A DNA stretch of 56,471 nt from Gammaproteobacteria bacterium (lineage in GTDB: Bacteria; Pseudomonadota; Gammaproteobacteria; RBG-16-57-12), in the NCBI GenBank assembly GCA_021647245.1, contig JAKIVC010000020.1:1-56471 (forward strand), in the 5' to 3' direction. Positions 27,361 through 36,087 of this stretch are shown piece after piece. The position numbers and the translations under genes were made by a program. Position 1 is the first letter of the stretch. Every line of letters begins with the position of its first letter. The notes below the pieces were generated by a model that saw only the letters and a list, made by a program, of their open reading frames with translations, made no database searches and was not told the origin of the DNA.

Positions 27361-29184
27361 GTGGTGCGCTGTGGTGATAATTTCGACAAAGTCGGCACCG
27401 TAGCGCTCTAGCTTCTTAGCGCCTACGCCGGTTATTTGTCCCATCGCCAATAGATTGGCTGGGCGCGAGATCACCATCTCGCGCAATGTGCTGTCGTGGA
27501 AAATAACAAAGGGCGGCACCCCTTGTTGATCGGCCAGCTCTTTGCGGTACTCCCGTAACTTTTCCCATAAGCTATTTTCTGCTGGGGTGGCAAATGCTTC
27601 GACGCTGCTTTTATCACGCTTGCGGCTCTGGCCGGCGGCTTTTTTCAATTTCCGTAACTGCAATGCCTCCCCCTTTAATATGGGGCGAGCGGCTTCATTC
27701 AGCTTAATCGCGCCATGTCCCTCAATGTCGATACTCAGCAGACCCCGTGAAATCAGCTGACGAAAAAGGTGCCGCCACTCCTGAGTATTTAGCTCTTTAC
27801 CGATGGCATAGGTACTCACCTTATGATGGCCAAAGCGAGTAATGCGCTCACCCTCTTTACCCATTAACACATCAACCAGGTGATTAACCCCGAAGCGCTG
27901 GCCGGTGCGGTGTACGCAGGAGAGCGCTTTTTGCGCGGCGGTGGTGGCATCCCAGGTTTTGGGTGGATCCAGGCAGGTATCGCAATTGCCACACGGGGCA
28001 TCTAGGTGGTCACCAAAGTAGTTGAGTAGTGCTTGGCGACGGCAACTGGTAATTTCACAAAAGCCCAGCATGGCGCTTAACTTGTGTTGTTCAACCCGTT
28101 TATAGCGCTCACTCGCTTCAGACTGCTGCTGCATCTGGCGCAACACGATCACATCTTGTAAGCCATATAACATCCAGGCATCGGCGGGTTGGCCATCACG
28201 TCCGGCGCGGCCAGTCTCCTGATAGTAGGCTTCCAAGCTTTTAGGTAGGTTAAGGTGGGCCACAAAACGCACGTCGGGTTTGTCGATTCCCATGCCGAAG
28301 GCGATGGTGGCCACCATAACAATGCCATCCTCTCTCAAAAATCGTTGTTGATGGGTGCGGCGCTGCTCTGTGCCGAGTCCCGCATGGTAGGGGAGCGCCT
28401 TGAGGTCTTTGTGACAAAGCCAGCTGGCGAGCTCATCAACTCGCTTACGCGAGAGACAGTAGACGATGCCCGCTTCACCCCGGTGTTCGTTCTGCATGAA
28501 GCGCAACAGTTGATCACGGGCATTACCACTGTTTTCGGAAATACTGTAACGAATATTGGGCCGGTCAAAGCCGCTATTGAAAAGCGTGGCGTGTTGCAAC
28601 GAGAGGCGTTCGATAATCTCCTGCCGGGTGGCCATATCGGCGGTGGCGGTGAGTGCAATACGCGGAATCTGTGGAAAGCGCTCATGCAGCACCGAGAGCT
28701 GAATATACTCCGGACGAAAATCGTGCCCCCACTGGCTGACGCAGTGAGCCTCATCAATGGCAAACAGCGCCACCTCGATTTGAGATAGCAGGGCCAATGT
28801 CTGCGGCATCATTAAACGCTCAGGGGCGACATAGAGCATCTGTAGCTCACCCCGATGAAGCTGCTGGATGACCTGCTGTACCTGTTGCGCAGTCAGTGAT
28901 GAGTTGAGATAGGCGGCACGGATACCGAGTTGTTGCAGCGTGTCGACCTGATCCTGCATCAGTGCAATCAGTGGTGAAACGATAATGCCCACACCGTCCC
29001 TGACTAGTGAAGGTATTTGGTAGCAGAGTGACTTGCCGCCACCGGTGGGCATCAGCACCAGCGCATCCTGGCCATTGCAGAGCTGATCTACAATCTGGCT
29101 TTGCTGCGAGCGAAAGTCGTCATAACCAAATACCTGCTTGAGGATCTGCCTCGCTTTATTCGATGCGGGTGTTTCATTTTTCAT
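27352..29184 (-). CDS. recQ: ATP-dependent DNA helicase RecQ
   Basis: The 610-residue protein has Walker [13 protein letters not shown] (about 48–59), the RecQ-type [15 protein letters not shown] box (about 141–155), motif [12 protein letters not shown], the zinc-binding RQC region with Cys pairs (FCEITSC... and CGNCDTC) and a C-terminal HRDC domain ([20 protein letters not shown]). It unwinds DNA in recombinational repair. It converges with the RND pump gene and overlaps it by nine bases, so no terminator lies between them. Confidence 0.97.
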   Translation of the reverse strand: MKNETPASNKARQILKQVFGYDDFRSQQSQIVDQLCNGQDALVLMPTGGGKSLCYQIPSLVRDGVGIIVSPLIALMQDQVDTLQQLGIRAAYLNSSLTAQQVQQVIQQLHRGELQMLYVAPERLMMPQTLALLSQIEVALFAIDEAHCVSQWGHDFRPEYIQLSVLHERFPQIPRIALTATADMATRQEIIERLSLQHATLFNSGFDRPNIRYSISENSGNARDQLLRFMQNEHRGEAGIVYCLSRKRVDELASWLCHKDLKALPYHAGLGTEQRRTHQQRFLREDGIVMVATIAFGMGIDKPDVRFVAHLNLPKSLEAYYQETGRAGRDGQPADAWMLYGLQDVIVLRQMQQQSEASERYKRVEQHKLSAMLGFCEITSCRRQALLNYFGDHLDAPCGNCDTCLDPPKTWDATTAAQKALSCVHRTGQRFGVNHLVDVLMGKEGERITRFGHHKVSTYAIGKELNTQEWRHLFRQLISRGLLSIDIEGHGAIKLNEAARPILKGEALQLRKLKKAAGQSRKRDKSSVEAFATPAENSLWEKLREYRKELADQQGVPPFVIFHDSTLREMVISRPANLLAMGQITGVGAKKLERYGADFVEIITTAHHSD

Positions 29185-29353
29185 CTATTCTCACATAAAA
29201 AGTAATAGCGCGACCCATAGAGTAGCCTATTGTGTTTGGAAGGTCATTGAAGGGTGTCGGAACGCTAGGAGGCTTAAAACCTCATGCCGATCACTCCGAG
29301 CAAGCCCAGCTCGCCTTTAAACGCCTTGTTTCGCATAAGGAGGCCCCTAAAAA

Positions 29354-29396
29354 TTGACCTGCATCAAAACATACCATATTGATTGAATGCTATAGT
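29354..29396 (+). promoter_or_regulatory. FNR/DNR-type site at about −41.5 with −10 box upstream of nnrS
   Basis: TTGACCTGCATCAA at 29354–29367 matches the FNR/DNR consensus TTGAT-N4-ATCAA at nine of ten fixed positions. TATAGT at 29391–29396 would serve as −10. The implied start point near 29402 puts the site's centre at about −41.5, the class II activation position. NnrS genes are commonly controlled by NO- or oxygen-responsive FNR-family regulators, so the fit in place and target is strong. Confidence 0.7.
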
Positions 29397-29448
29397 GAAG
29401 AGAGTAATCACTACACCTATCGAGCCACTCTGAGGTTGTTTTTCTGCT

Positions 29449-30630
29449 ATGCAAATCGAACGTCCCCACGATCCCATTACCGGATACACCCCCTTTGCAC
29501 TCGGCTTTAGGCCCTTTTTTTGGGCGGCTGGCGTCTGGGCACTCATCATCTTCCCTTTCTGGCTCAGCCAGCTTGGGCAAGCGTGGCTAATTTCACCCTA
29601 TTACGCTGATAATATCGCCTGGCATCGCCACGAAATGCTGTTCGGCTATGTGATGGCGGTGATTGCGGGCTTTCTACTTACGGCGGTTAAAAACTGGACC
29701 CATCAACCCACACCAAGTGGTGTGCCGCTGGCCATGCTGTTTCTCTTGTGGCTAGCCGCACGCATCACGCCACTCTTTGAGCTGCCCATACTCATCACGG
29801 CCACACTCGACGTGCTATTTACACCGCTCCTCGCATTGCTGATCGCCATCCCCATCTGGCGTAGCCGCCAGCATAACAACCAGATATTCCCGCTCTTATT
29901 GTTGCTCATTGGCGGTGCCAATCTGTTCATTCACCTCAGCATGCAGGGGGTGGTTGAGGCCGATATTCAACGCAGCAACACCCTTGCCGCACTATTGATG
30001 TTGTGGATTCTGGTTATCATGGCGGGGCGAGTAGTGCCCTTTTTTATCGAGCGCGCCACTCAGGGCTTTAAACGGAGAAGTTGGCGCATTATCGAATTTC
30101 TCAGCCCAGCCACACTGGCATTGTTGATCTTCGTACAACTCACTTCTAACCCTACGTTGATCAGCCTGGCTGCTCTGTTTGCCGCCGCTGTCCATCTTAT
30201 TCGCCTAATGGGGTGGTATACCCACCAGTTGTGGCGTGAGCCATTAATTTGGGTGTTGTGGCTTGGTTATTTGTGGCTGGTGATGGGCTTTGCACTGCAC
30301 GCGCTCGCAATGCACGGTGTCATGCCGTTATCTTGGGCGCTGCACGCCTATTTTGCAGGTGCGCTAGGAGTGCTTTCCCTGGGGATGATGGCCCGCGTGG
30401 CGGTGGGTCACACTGGCCGAGAGATGCGACTACCCCACCCAGCACTGGTTTACGCTTTTGCTTTAATAAACCTGGCTGCACTGCTTCGCGTATTCGCACC
30501 ACTTCTACCACTCAGTTACCATTGGCCACTCGGATTTGCAGCCGCTGCATGGTGCTTAAGTTTTCTCATTTTCACCTGGTTCTACACCCCGATATTGCTA
30601 AAGGCACGCATCGATGGGCGACCGGGTTAA
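29449..30630 (+). CDS. nnrS: NnrS family protein
   Basis: The 393-residue polytopic membrane protein begins HDPITGYTPFALGFRPFFWA, the typical NnrS opening, and has about twelve helices. His residues in AWHRHEMLFGY (about 60–70) and in VGHTGREM near the end are in the positions associated with haem and copper in this family. NnrS protects against nitrosative stress or aids NO metabolism. No nitrite or nitric oxide reductase gene is nearby. Expression is probably induced under low oxygen or NO through the site at 29354. Confidence 0.92.
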   Translation: MQIERPHDPITGYTPFALGFRPFFWAAGVWALIIFPFWLSQLGQAWLISPYYADNIAWHRHEMLFGYVMAVIAGFLLTAVKNWTHQPTPSGVPLAMLFLLWLAARITPLFELPILITATLDVLFTPLLALLIAIPIWRSRQHNNQIFPLLLLLIGGANLFIHLSMQGVVEADIQRSNTLAALLMLWILVIMAGRVVPFFIERATQGFKRRSWRIIEFLSPATLALLIFVQLTSNPTLISLAALFAAAVHLIRLMGWYTHQLWREPLIWVLWLGYLWLVMGFALHALAMHGVMPLSWALHAYFAGALGVLSLGMMARVAVGHTGREMRLPHPALVYAFALINLAALLRVFAPLLPLSYHWPLGFAAAAWCLSFLIFTWFYTPILLKARIDGRPG

Positions 30631-30840
30631 GCGATTTGAATCATTACTTTAAATCTTGGGTAGAGTGATTAATGGCAGCTCCCGAATGAAAATTTTTCTA
30701 TACCGATGGCGGCTCATTTATAGTTTTTGGTAAAATGGCCGCCTTTAAACAGTAGAATGGCCGGCAGTAAACCCTAATCCTCAGGTAGAAACGTAAAGCA
30801 ATGATTAAGGGCTAAAGGCTTTTCAGCTAGGCTAACTCAG

Positions 30841-31455
30841 ATGTGTGAGAATTTTATGTCGTACTATAAGCTACCCAGAGCGCGTCAGATGATCAATATG
30901 GCAGGCGTTCTATTATTACTGCTGATATTTTCAAATCAGCTGCATGCCAAAACAGGCTACCCCGAACCCGAACTGCTGGAGTTATTGAGTAAAGCGGTTT
31001 CTGATGTTCACAGTTTTGAAGATCGATTCGATGCAGAAGTGTGGCTGCACGATATGTCATCCCGCCTTGCCCGGCGCATTCCTGACCATGAAAAGCGCAT
31101 TGAGCTACTAAAGATGATTCATCAAGAGGCAAAGCTTGCCGGATTACAGCCCGAGCTCGTGTTAGCGGTCATTGAGGTGGAGAGTAACTTTAATCGCTGG
31201 GCAATCTCATCTGCGGGTGCCCGAGGTTTGATGCAAATTATGCCATTCTGGTTGGATGAACTGGAACGACCGGATGATAATCTATTTGATATACCCACCA
31301 ACCTTCGCTTTGGCTGCACCATTCTCAAGCACTACCTTGACCGAGAGAAGGGGCAGCTGAGCCGCGCACTGGCGCGCTACAATGGTAGCTTGGGTAGCTT
31401 TCGCTACCCCAACAAAGTATTCAAAGCGCTGCGTGAGCGCTGGGGTATCCGTTAG
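30841..31455 (+). CDS. lytic murein transglycosylase (SLT domain)
   Basis: The 204-residue protein has a hydrophobic N-terminus (MINMAGVLLLLLIFSNQLHA) and a C-terminal SLT lysozyme-like fold. LAVIEVESNFNRWAISSAGA contains the catalytic Glu (residue 114), followed by RGLMQIMPFW and ALARYNGSLGSFRYPNKV, the three classical transglycosylase signatures. It cleaves peptidoglycan glycan strands in the periplasm, leaving anhydro-muramyl ends, the substrate stream that AmgK and MurU later recycle. An ATG at 30856 is an alternative start. Confidence 0.92.
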   Translation: MCENFMSYYKLPRARQMINMAGVLLLLLIFSNQLHAKTGYPEPELLELLSKAVSDVHSFEDRFDAEVWLHDMSSRLARRIPDHEKRIELLKMIHQEAKLAGLQPELVLAVIEVESNFNRWAISSAGARGLMQIMPFWLDELERPDDNLFDIPTNLRFGCTILKHYLDREKGQLSRALARYNGSLGSFRYPNKVFKALRERWGIR

Positions 31456-31462
31456 CAGAGGA

Positions 31463-31882
31463 TCAGTAGTTCAAGGTACAGACCAAATTACGGCAACTGG
31501 CTCCAGGGTTAACACCAATGGTGCATCTATCCGCTCGCTCAAGTCGATGATCAAGCTTATTATCTGTCACATCATACTCCCGTGCCACGCTGGTGATTTG
31601 GGTCACATCTGAAGAGGTGACCGAGTAGGCGAAATAGTAACGAAATCCTCCGCAAGATTTGGTGCCAACACCAATTGTTTGACACTCAAAATCAGAGCTA
31701 CAGTGCGCCTGTTGTGTCAACATTTCTAATTTAAACTGTAATTCAGACAACTTCTTATAAAGTTGGCCATCCTCACCGGAATCACCATAGATCTCGCTCA
31801 CCACCTGATCAGGTGTCATTCCAGAGCAGCCTGTGAGCAATATAAACAGAAAAGCCAACCCACTCTTCTTCAGGTACACCAT
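31463..31882 (-). CDS. small lipoprotein, unknown, Cys-rich
   Basis: I start at 31882 behind AAGGGGGGCGTT; MVYLKKSGLAFLFILLTGCS gives a lipobox (LTGC) with Cys19. The mature part of about 120 residues has a helix (YKKLSELQFKLEMLTQQ) and then a Cys-containing region (HCSSDFECQTIGVGTKSCGG ... DRCTIGVNPGASCRNLVC), likely disulfide-bonded in the periplasm. The spacing resembles small DUF-type envelope proteins, but no family is recognised. It converges with the transglycosylase gene eight bases away. Confidence 0.6.
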   Translation of the reverse strand: MVYLKKSGLAFLFILLTGCSGMTPDQVVSEIYGDSGEDGQLYKKLSELQFKLEMLTQQAHCSSDFECQTIGVGTKSCGGFRYYFAYSVTSSDVTQITSVAREYDVTDNKLDHRLERADRCTIGVNPGASCRNLVCTLNY

Positions 31883-31960
31883 AACGCCCCCCTTTCCAAC
31901 TATTTGATCACTGTTTCGATTAATGTAGTTTACATTAAATGGTAAATGCTTGCAGGCCAC

Positions 31961-32194
31961 ATCTCACGCCCTCGAAGGTCGCATCACCTGAGGTCAGTTG
32001 TTACATTCAGCACAACGGCGAGTGTCGCCATATCCACTGCAGCTGAAAAGAGAGCCGACGCACCGTTCGGTAAATGAACACACCCCTCACGATCAACCAC
32101 GCCCCCATGAGCTGTACCCGCTGAACAGGTGGTCGAGTCAGTAGTGTTGGTGGTCGTCGCGGCTGCGGAGTGGGTTGTCGGGGATGAGCTTTGG
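31961..32194. other. gene-poor stretch, no supported gene
   Basis: A minus-strand frame beginning MPCQSSSPTTHSAAATTTNT runs from 32202 to 31984 and ends ...VLNVTTDLR, but it has no ribosome binding site, low complexity at its start and no recognised family. Its start codon lies inside the transposon end described at 32195–32275. It is likely a chance frame or the tail of a lost gene. I see no promoter or hairpin worth reporting here. Confidence 0.4.
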
Positions 32195-32275
32195 CATGGC
32201 ATGAGCGCAATCTTTATGCTTTGATGCCATTTTGCGCTATTGGGGTGGGTTGGGTTTTTTCTACGGCTTGAACAC
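32195..32275 (-). repeat. solo end of a DUF772-type insertion sequence
   Basis: Read on the minus strand, this segment closely matches 50869–50948 on the plus strand, the leader of the transposase fragment at 50944: both contain GGCATCAAAGCATAA, preceded by GTTCAAGC(C/T)GTAG. The match ends right beside the stop codon of the response regulator (32276–32278) and just after an ATG-CCA. Only the end of the insertion sequence is left here. Confidence 0.65.
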
Positions 32276-32923
32276 CTACTCCTCTTTCAGCAACTTATGC
32301 TGCATTGCCAACTGCATCAGCTCCACATCACTGCCTATCTTGAGCTTTTCATAGACTCGACACCGATAGGTACTGACTGTTTTAGGGCTGAGGCTGAGGC
32401 GGTCAGAAATATCCTGTCCACTCAGCCCTTGGGTCAACATCATCACAACCTGCAATTCACGTTGTGATAACAGCACAAAGGGTGAGATGTCAGCTTGTTG
32501 TTTATGTGACATTGCGATGTTTTGCGCCACGCAGCGAGCGACGTAGGGCCGCCCTTCAAAAACGGTGCGAATCGCCTGAATCATCTCTTCACAGGCACAC
32601 CCTTTGGTTAGGTAACCCACCGCGCCCGCTTGTAGCAGCTTGTTGGGAAAGGGGCCATCCGCATGCACCGTCACAATAATGATCTTCAGGTTTGGTTGCA
32701 ACTGGAGTAACTTCGTGGTCGCTTCCATGCCACCAATGCCCGGCATGTTGATGTCCATCAAAACCACGTCCGGGTGTGACTGCGCGGCAGAACTCAGCGC
32801 AACTTCGCCACAGTTTGCCTCGGCAACTACTTCAATATCAGGTGCATCATCCAGCACTCGTGCCAGCCCTGCCCTAACCAATCCATGATCATCAACAATC
32901 ATTACCCGAATCATACGGTCCAT
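32276..32923 (-). CDS. LuxR-type response regulator, GacA/UvrY-like
   Basis: The 215-residue protein has a receiver domain with the acidic pocket (DD at 11–12) and phospho-acceptor Asp57 in VVLMDINMPG, Thr/Lys switch residues (IIVTVHADG, YLTKGC) and a C-terminal LuxR helix-turn-helix (LSQRELQVVMMLTQGLSGQD ... SPKTVSTYRCRVYEKL). The overall pattern (MIRVMIVDDHGLVRAGLARV) is that of GacA/UvrY, which controls small RNAs of the Csr system in gammaproteobacteria. The gene uvrC, often found downstream, is missing; an insertion-sequence end begins at its stop. Confidence 0.85.
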   Translation of the reverse strand: MDRMIRVMIVDDHGLVRAGLARVLDDAPDIEVVAEANCGEVALSSAAQSHPDVVLMDINMPGIGGMEATTKLLQLQPNLKIIIVTVHADGPFPNKLLQAGAVGYLTKGCACEEMIQAIRTVFEGRPYVARCVAQNIAMSHKQQADISPFVLLSQRELQVVMMLTQGLSGQDISDRLSLSPKTVSTYRCRVYEKLKIGSDVELMQLAMQHKLLKEE

Positions 32924-32979
32924 CCATTTAAAATATAGCGTGAAACTTGGCTGCTATAAAATTAGATCAGCGGAATAAA

Positions 32980-33645
32980 TCATTTAATCAGTTGTAAATT
33001 CAACTGATGAAGACGCTCTGGGGTGCCCACATCACACCAGGTGCCTGGGTAATACTCTCCACTCACTCTTTTTTTCACTATTTGCTCTTTCAGCAAAGGA
33101 GCAAGAGGGTAACGGCCAGCCTGACATTTTGCAAAAAAATCGGGGTGAAACACCGCAATCCCGGAGTAGGTTAATGCATGATGAGGTGAGAGAGAGAGTT
33201 GTCGTTTATTCAGTGAAAAATCGCCCTTAGAGTGTTGAGCCGGGTTATCTACCATTACTAAATGAGCAACACCTTCAAGCTGCGACGGCAGTTTTTTGAA
33301 AGGGTAGTCACACCAAATATCACCATTAACCACTATAAATGGCTCACTACCCAACAGTGGTAAGGCGTGAAAAATACCGCCCGCCGTCTCCAGACCCCCC
33401 GCCGGTTCTGCTGAATACCTCACCTGTAGGCCATACTTCGCTCCATCGCCAATTAACGCTTCAATTTGCTCGCCAAGCCAGGCATGATTAATCACTACTT
33501 GGCTTACACCCGCCTCCTTTAAGGCAATCAAATGGTGAATTAGCAGTGGCTTTTTTTGAACCTTTAATAGCGGCTTGGGTGTGCTATCGGTTAACGGGCG
33601 CATCCGTTCACCACGTCCAGCTGCCAGTATCATAGCCCGCATCAA
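32980..33645 (-). CDS. murU: N-acetylmuramate α-1-phosphate uridylyltransferase
   Basis: The 221-residue nucleotidyltransferase opens with the signature MILAAGRGERMRPLTDSTPK and has the metal-binding VNGDIWCDYPF stretch (Asp at about 108) and a GTWCDVGTPERL C-terminal segment. MurU makes UDP-MurNAc from MurNAc-1-phosphate in the fosfomycin-insensitive cell-wall recycling route. The four-base overlap with the kinase gene upstream (amgK) is the usual arrangement and fixes the identity against other sugar nucleotidyltransferases. Confidence 0.92.
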   Translation of the reverse strand: MMRAMILAAGRGERMRPLTDSTPKPLLKVQKKPLLIHHLIALKEAGVSQVVINHAWLGEQIEALIGDGAKYGLQVRYSAEPAGGLETAGGIFHALPLLGSEPFIVVNGDIWCDYPFKKLPSQLEGVAHLVMVDNPAQHSKGDFSLNKRQLSLSPHHALTYSGIAVFHPDFFAKCQAGRYPLAPLLKEQIVKKRVSGEYYPGTWCDVGTPERLHQLNLQLIK

Positions 33646-34637
33646 CCAGCCTTTTCTGTCAAGCGGTTGTTGGGTGATCGTAATTTAAGCACACTGGCCA
33701 TCTCAGAAAACTGAGGGTATTTTTCAGTCATTTTAAGCAGATAGTTAAAGGTTCGTGGGATATCATCTAGGTAGTTCGGCTTGCCATCTCGATAGTTTAA
33801 TCGAGCAAAAATGCCAATCGCTTTAAGGTGTCGTTGCATTCCCATCAGATCAAACCATTTAACAAACTGTGGCTCATCACAGGTAAGCAAACCGGCGGCA
33901 AAGGCACGCTGGTAATATTGATGCACCCAGCTATATATTTGAGTATCTGGCCAACCAATATAGCAATCTCTTAAGAGTGAAACGAGGTCGTAGCTGATCG
34001 GCCCCATAACGGCATCCTGATAATCGATCACCCCGGGGTTATGAGTGGCACATACCATCAGGTTGCGTGAGTGATAATCACGATGCACGCACACTTTTGG
34101 CTGGGCCAGGGCACTGGAGATCAAGGTTGAAAAACTCTGCTGCAATACGTCATGTTCAGAGCAGCTTAGTTCCACTTTTAGGTGTTGGCCAAGAAACCAC
34201 TCACTGAAAAGCATCATCTCGCTCTGCAGCATCTGCTCACCATAATCAGGCAAGGTTTTATCCTTGCGGCAAGCACTCTGAAGCGTCAACAGAGTGGAAA
34301 TAGCATCGTCGTATAGCCTGTTTGCACTCTGATCATTTAGCGCAGAGAGATAATCTTCTCTTCCCAGGTCACCCAGCAATAAAAAACCATTTTCGATATC
34401 TTCTGCATAGAGCTGGGGAACATTGAGGCCCGCCTGCTCAAATAGCCGGGTTATTCTGATAAATGGGGTGATCTCTTCATGGCTGGGTGGAGCATCCATC
34501 ACAATATAACTTTGACCAGAGGCGGTAATACGAAAATATCGCCTGAAGCTGGCATCACCAGAAACAGGCTCCAGTATCAGTTTACTTTCGTTAAGGCTCT
34601 TTTTTAGCCAGTGGTTGAGTCGCTCAAACCTTTGCAT
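33642..34637 (-). CDS. amgK: N-acetylmuramate/N-acetylglucosamine kinase
   Basis: The 331-residue protein belongs to the aminoglycoside phosphotransferase fold: a glycine-rich N-lobe segment (EPVSGDASFRRYFRI), the catalytic loop CVHRDYHSRNLMV and the metal-binding VIDYQDAVMGP. Beside murU, with a four-base overlap, it is the anomeric kinase AmgK, which converts MurNAc to MurNAc-1-phosphate. It acts in the cytoplasm. lptD, a frequent neighbour of this pair, is absent; 424 bp with a transposon trace follow instead. Confidence 0.93.
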   Translation of the reverse strand: MQRFERLNHWLKKSLNESKLILEPVSGDASFRRYFRITASGQSYIVMDAPPSHEEITPFIRITRLFEQAGLNVPQLYAEDIENGFLLLGDLGREDYLSALNDQSANRLYDDAISTLLTLQSACRKDKTLPDYGEQMLQSEMMLFSEWFLGQHLKVELSCSEHDVLQQSFSTLISSALAQPKVCVHRDYHSRNLMVCATHNPGVIDYQDAVMGPISYDLVSLLRDCYIGWPDTQIYSWVHQYYQRAFAAGLLTCDEPQFVKWFDLMGMQRHLKAIGIFARLNYRDGKPNYLDDIPRTFNYLLKMTEKYPQFSEMASVLKLRSPNNRLTEKAG

Positions 34638-35061
34638 TGCCGCTTAAACCCTGTTGTTGAACGAAGCCGCTATGCGGCAAGAAAGAGCAAGCCCATTGTC
34701 CCACTGTGTGGTGAAATTACTCTCAGGTGTAACCTCCCTCTTCATTCGAAGGATGTTCGTCACAAGCATGAGGTTACACGGCTATGACATCATCAATCGA
34801 AATGACATTCAAGCAGGATTTTCAGGCCCATGGCTAGAGGGGCGGGGCAGCGCTCATCTATCTTGGGCGTTATCTCTACCGGGTGCTCAACGCCTCTGGA
34901 TAACGCTTTAGCACGTTCTCAATCGGCTATGTAGAGTCTCCTCAAAAACTTAGCATCAAGCGCGTCGCTCTCCATGGTGATCAGTGAACAAGTTGAGATA
35001 GAGGAAAAAAGAGCTGCGTAATCAGAAAAAGTGCCCATTGTCTTGAAAAACCTTAGGAGGG
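34638..35061. other. 424-bp gap with a transposase trace
   Basis: No intact gene is present. The plus strand at 34841–34903 reads GGAALIYLGRYLYRVLNASG before a stop, resembling the YL.RY.YR segment of IS91-family transposases, so a small fragment of such an element may have been left here. The rest shows no hairpin terminator or convincing promoter, although both neighbouring genes are on the minus strand and amgK needs a promoter in this region. Confidence 0.3.
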
Positions 35062-35946
35062 CTAAAAATCGTGGGTAGTGGTTTGTTTGGCGGCCACGGT
35101 GACATTGGTGGTGCCAATGTAGGTGAGGGGTTCGCTGCTTGCCGGAAGATCATCGGCTGCATTGCAGACAAAGCTGATGGTGTAGTCACCTTCTGGGAGA
35201 AATCCGAGGCTGTATTGGTAAGTGGAGTCGGTGAGTAGCGAGCTTGTAATGGGTTCTACCCCGATGTTATCCACATCGTCCGGGGTGGTATTTTGCCCGG
35301 TATAGGCGTATACCGCGTGGCTTGTTCCGGTGCAGTTTGCACTGATGGTGGTACCATTCACGGTGCCTTGTATATGGCTACTGCTGTGGGTCATTACCTG
35401 TCGAAGTGTGGGTTTTAAGGTGTAGTTTACATCGGGTGACTGAGGTGCGGTGATGGACTTTCTCAGGTCAAAGTCGATGGTGATATAGGTATCGCTACTG
35501 GCAGAGATAACAAAGCTTTGGCTGAGCCGAAGGCCGCGCTCACTGCCGTTGGGCATATAGAGTGAGTAGCGGCCACCATTTGCCTCAACATAGGAGTCCT
35601 GGGTGTTTTCAAGTGCATTGACCTTAAGGCGCATCCAACGATAGGTGCCCGCTTCGATCGCCTTGTTGTTTAACAGTCGTTCAAACTGACTCCCCTGTAG
35701 AGCGAGCAAGTTGATTTTTTTGGGTGTATCAAAGTCGATACTAAATCGATTTGCTGATGCTGAAAGAGGCTCGAACTCGATGCCGCTAAACTCGACCCAG
35801 ACAGCGCTAACCTCATCCACTGCAGCATCTGTAATGTCGAGGGTGAGTCCGCCATCATTTACGCTAAGGTCTGGGCCACTGCCACAGCTGAGGAGTGCGA
35901 TACCCGCCATTAGATAGCCCGCAATTTTGTTTGCAGAGAACATCAC
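35062..35946 (-). CDS. DUF4382-domain lipoprotein
   Basis: The 294-residue product has a lipoprotein signal (LMAGIALLSCGSG, Cys about residue 21) and then a DUF4382-type beta-sandwich: LTLDITDAAVDEVSAVWVEF is the characteristic first strand pair, followed by FDFDTPKKINLLAL-like and YRWMRLKVNA segments. From about residue 190 a second beta-rich part resembles carbohydrate-binding or CarboxypepD-reg folds (VNGTTISANCTGTSHAVYAY). Role unknown; an outer-envelope location is likely. Confidence 0.8.
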   Translation of the reverse strand: MMFSANKIAGYLMAGIALLSCGSGPDLSVNDGGLTLDITDAAVDEVSAVWVEFSGIEFEPLSASANRFSIDFDTPKKINLLALQGSQFERLLNNKAIEAGTYRWMRLKVNALENTQDSYVEANGGRYSLYMPNGSERGLRLSQSFVISASSDTYITIDFDLRKSITAPQSPDVNYTLKPTLRQVMTHSSSHIQGTVNGTTISANCTGTSHAVYAYTGQNTTPDDVDNIGVEPITSSLLTDSTYQYSLGFLPEGDYTISFVCNAADDLPASSEPLTYIGTTNVTVAAKQTTTHDF

Positions 35947-36087
35947 AACACTCCTATATTTTGTCTAGTTTACACTAGCACGAGATCTTTGCATAAAAGG
36001 GGTTCGTGGCTGTTTATCTACTCGTGTAGCAGTATGCTAGAATGGGTGTTTTTCCTCCTCAAACCAAAAAAACAACGGGAGAGAGTA

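Noticed and set aside
30661-30840. Possible tRNA or small RNA before the lytic transglycosylase
   Set aside because: No T-loop (GGTTCRA) or acceptor pairing; only a TAAAAT promoter-like box is seen.
31984-32202. Minus-strand 72-codon frame starting MPCQSSSP
   Set aside because: Its start lies in an insertion-sequence end, the beginning is low complexity, there is no ribosome site and no family is recognised.
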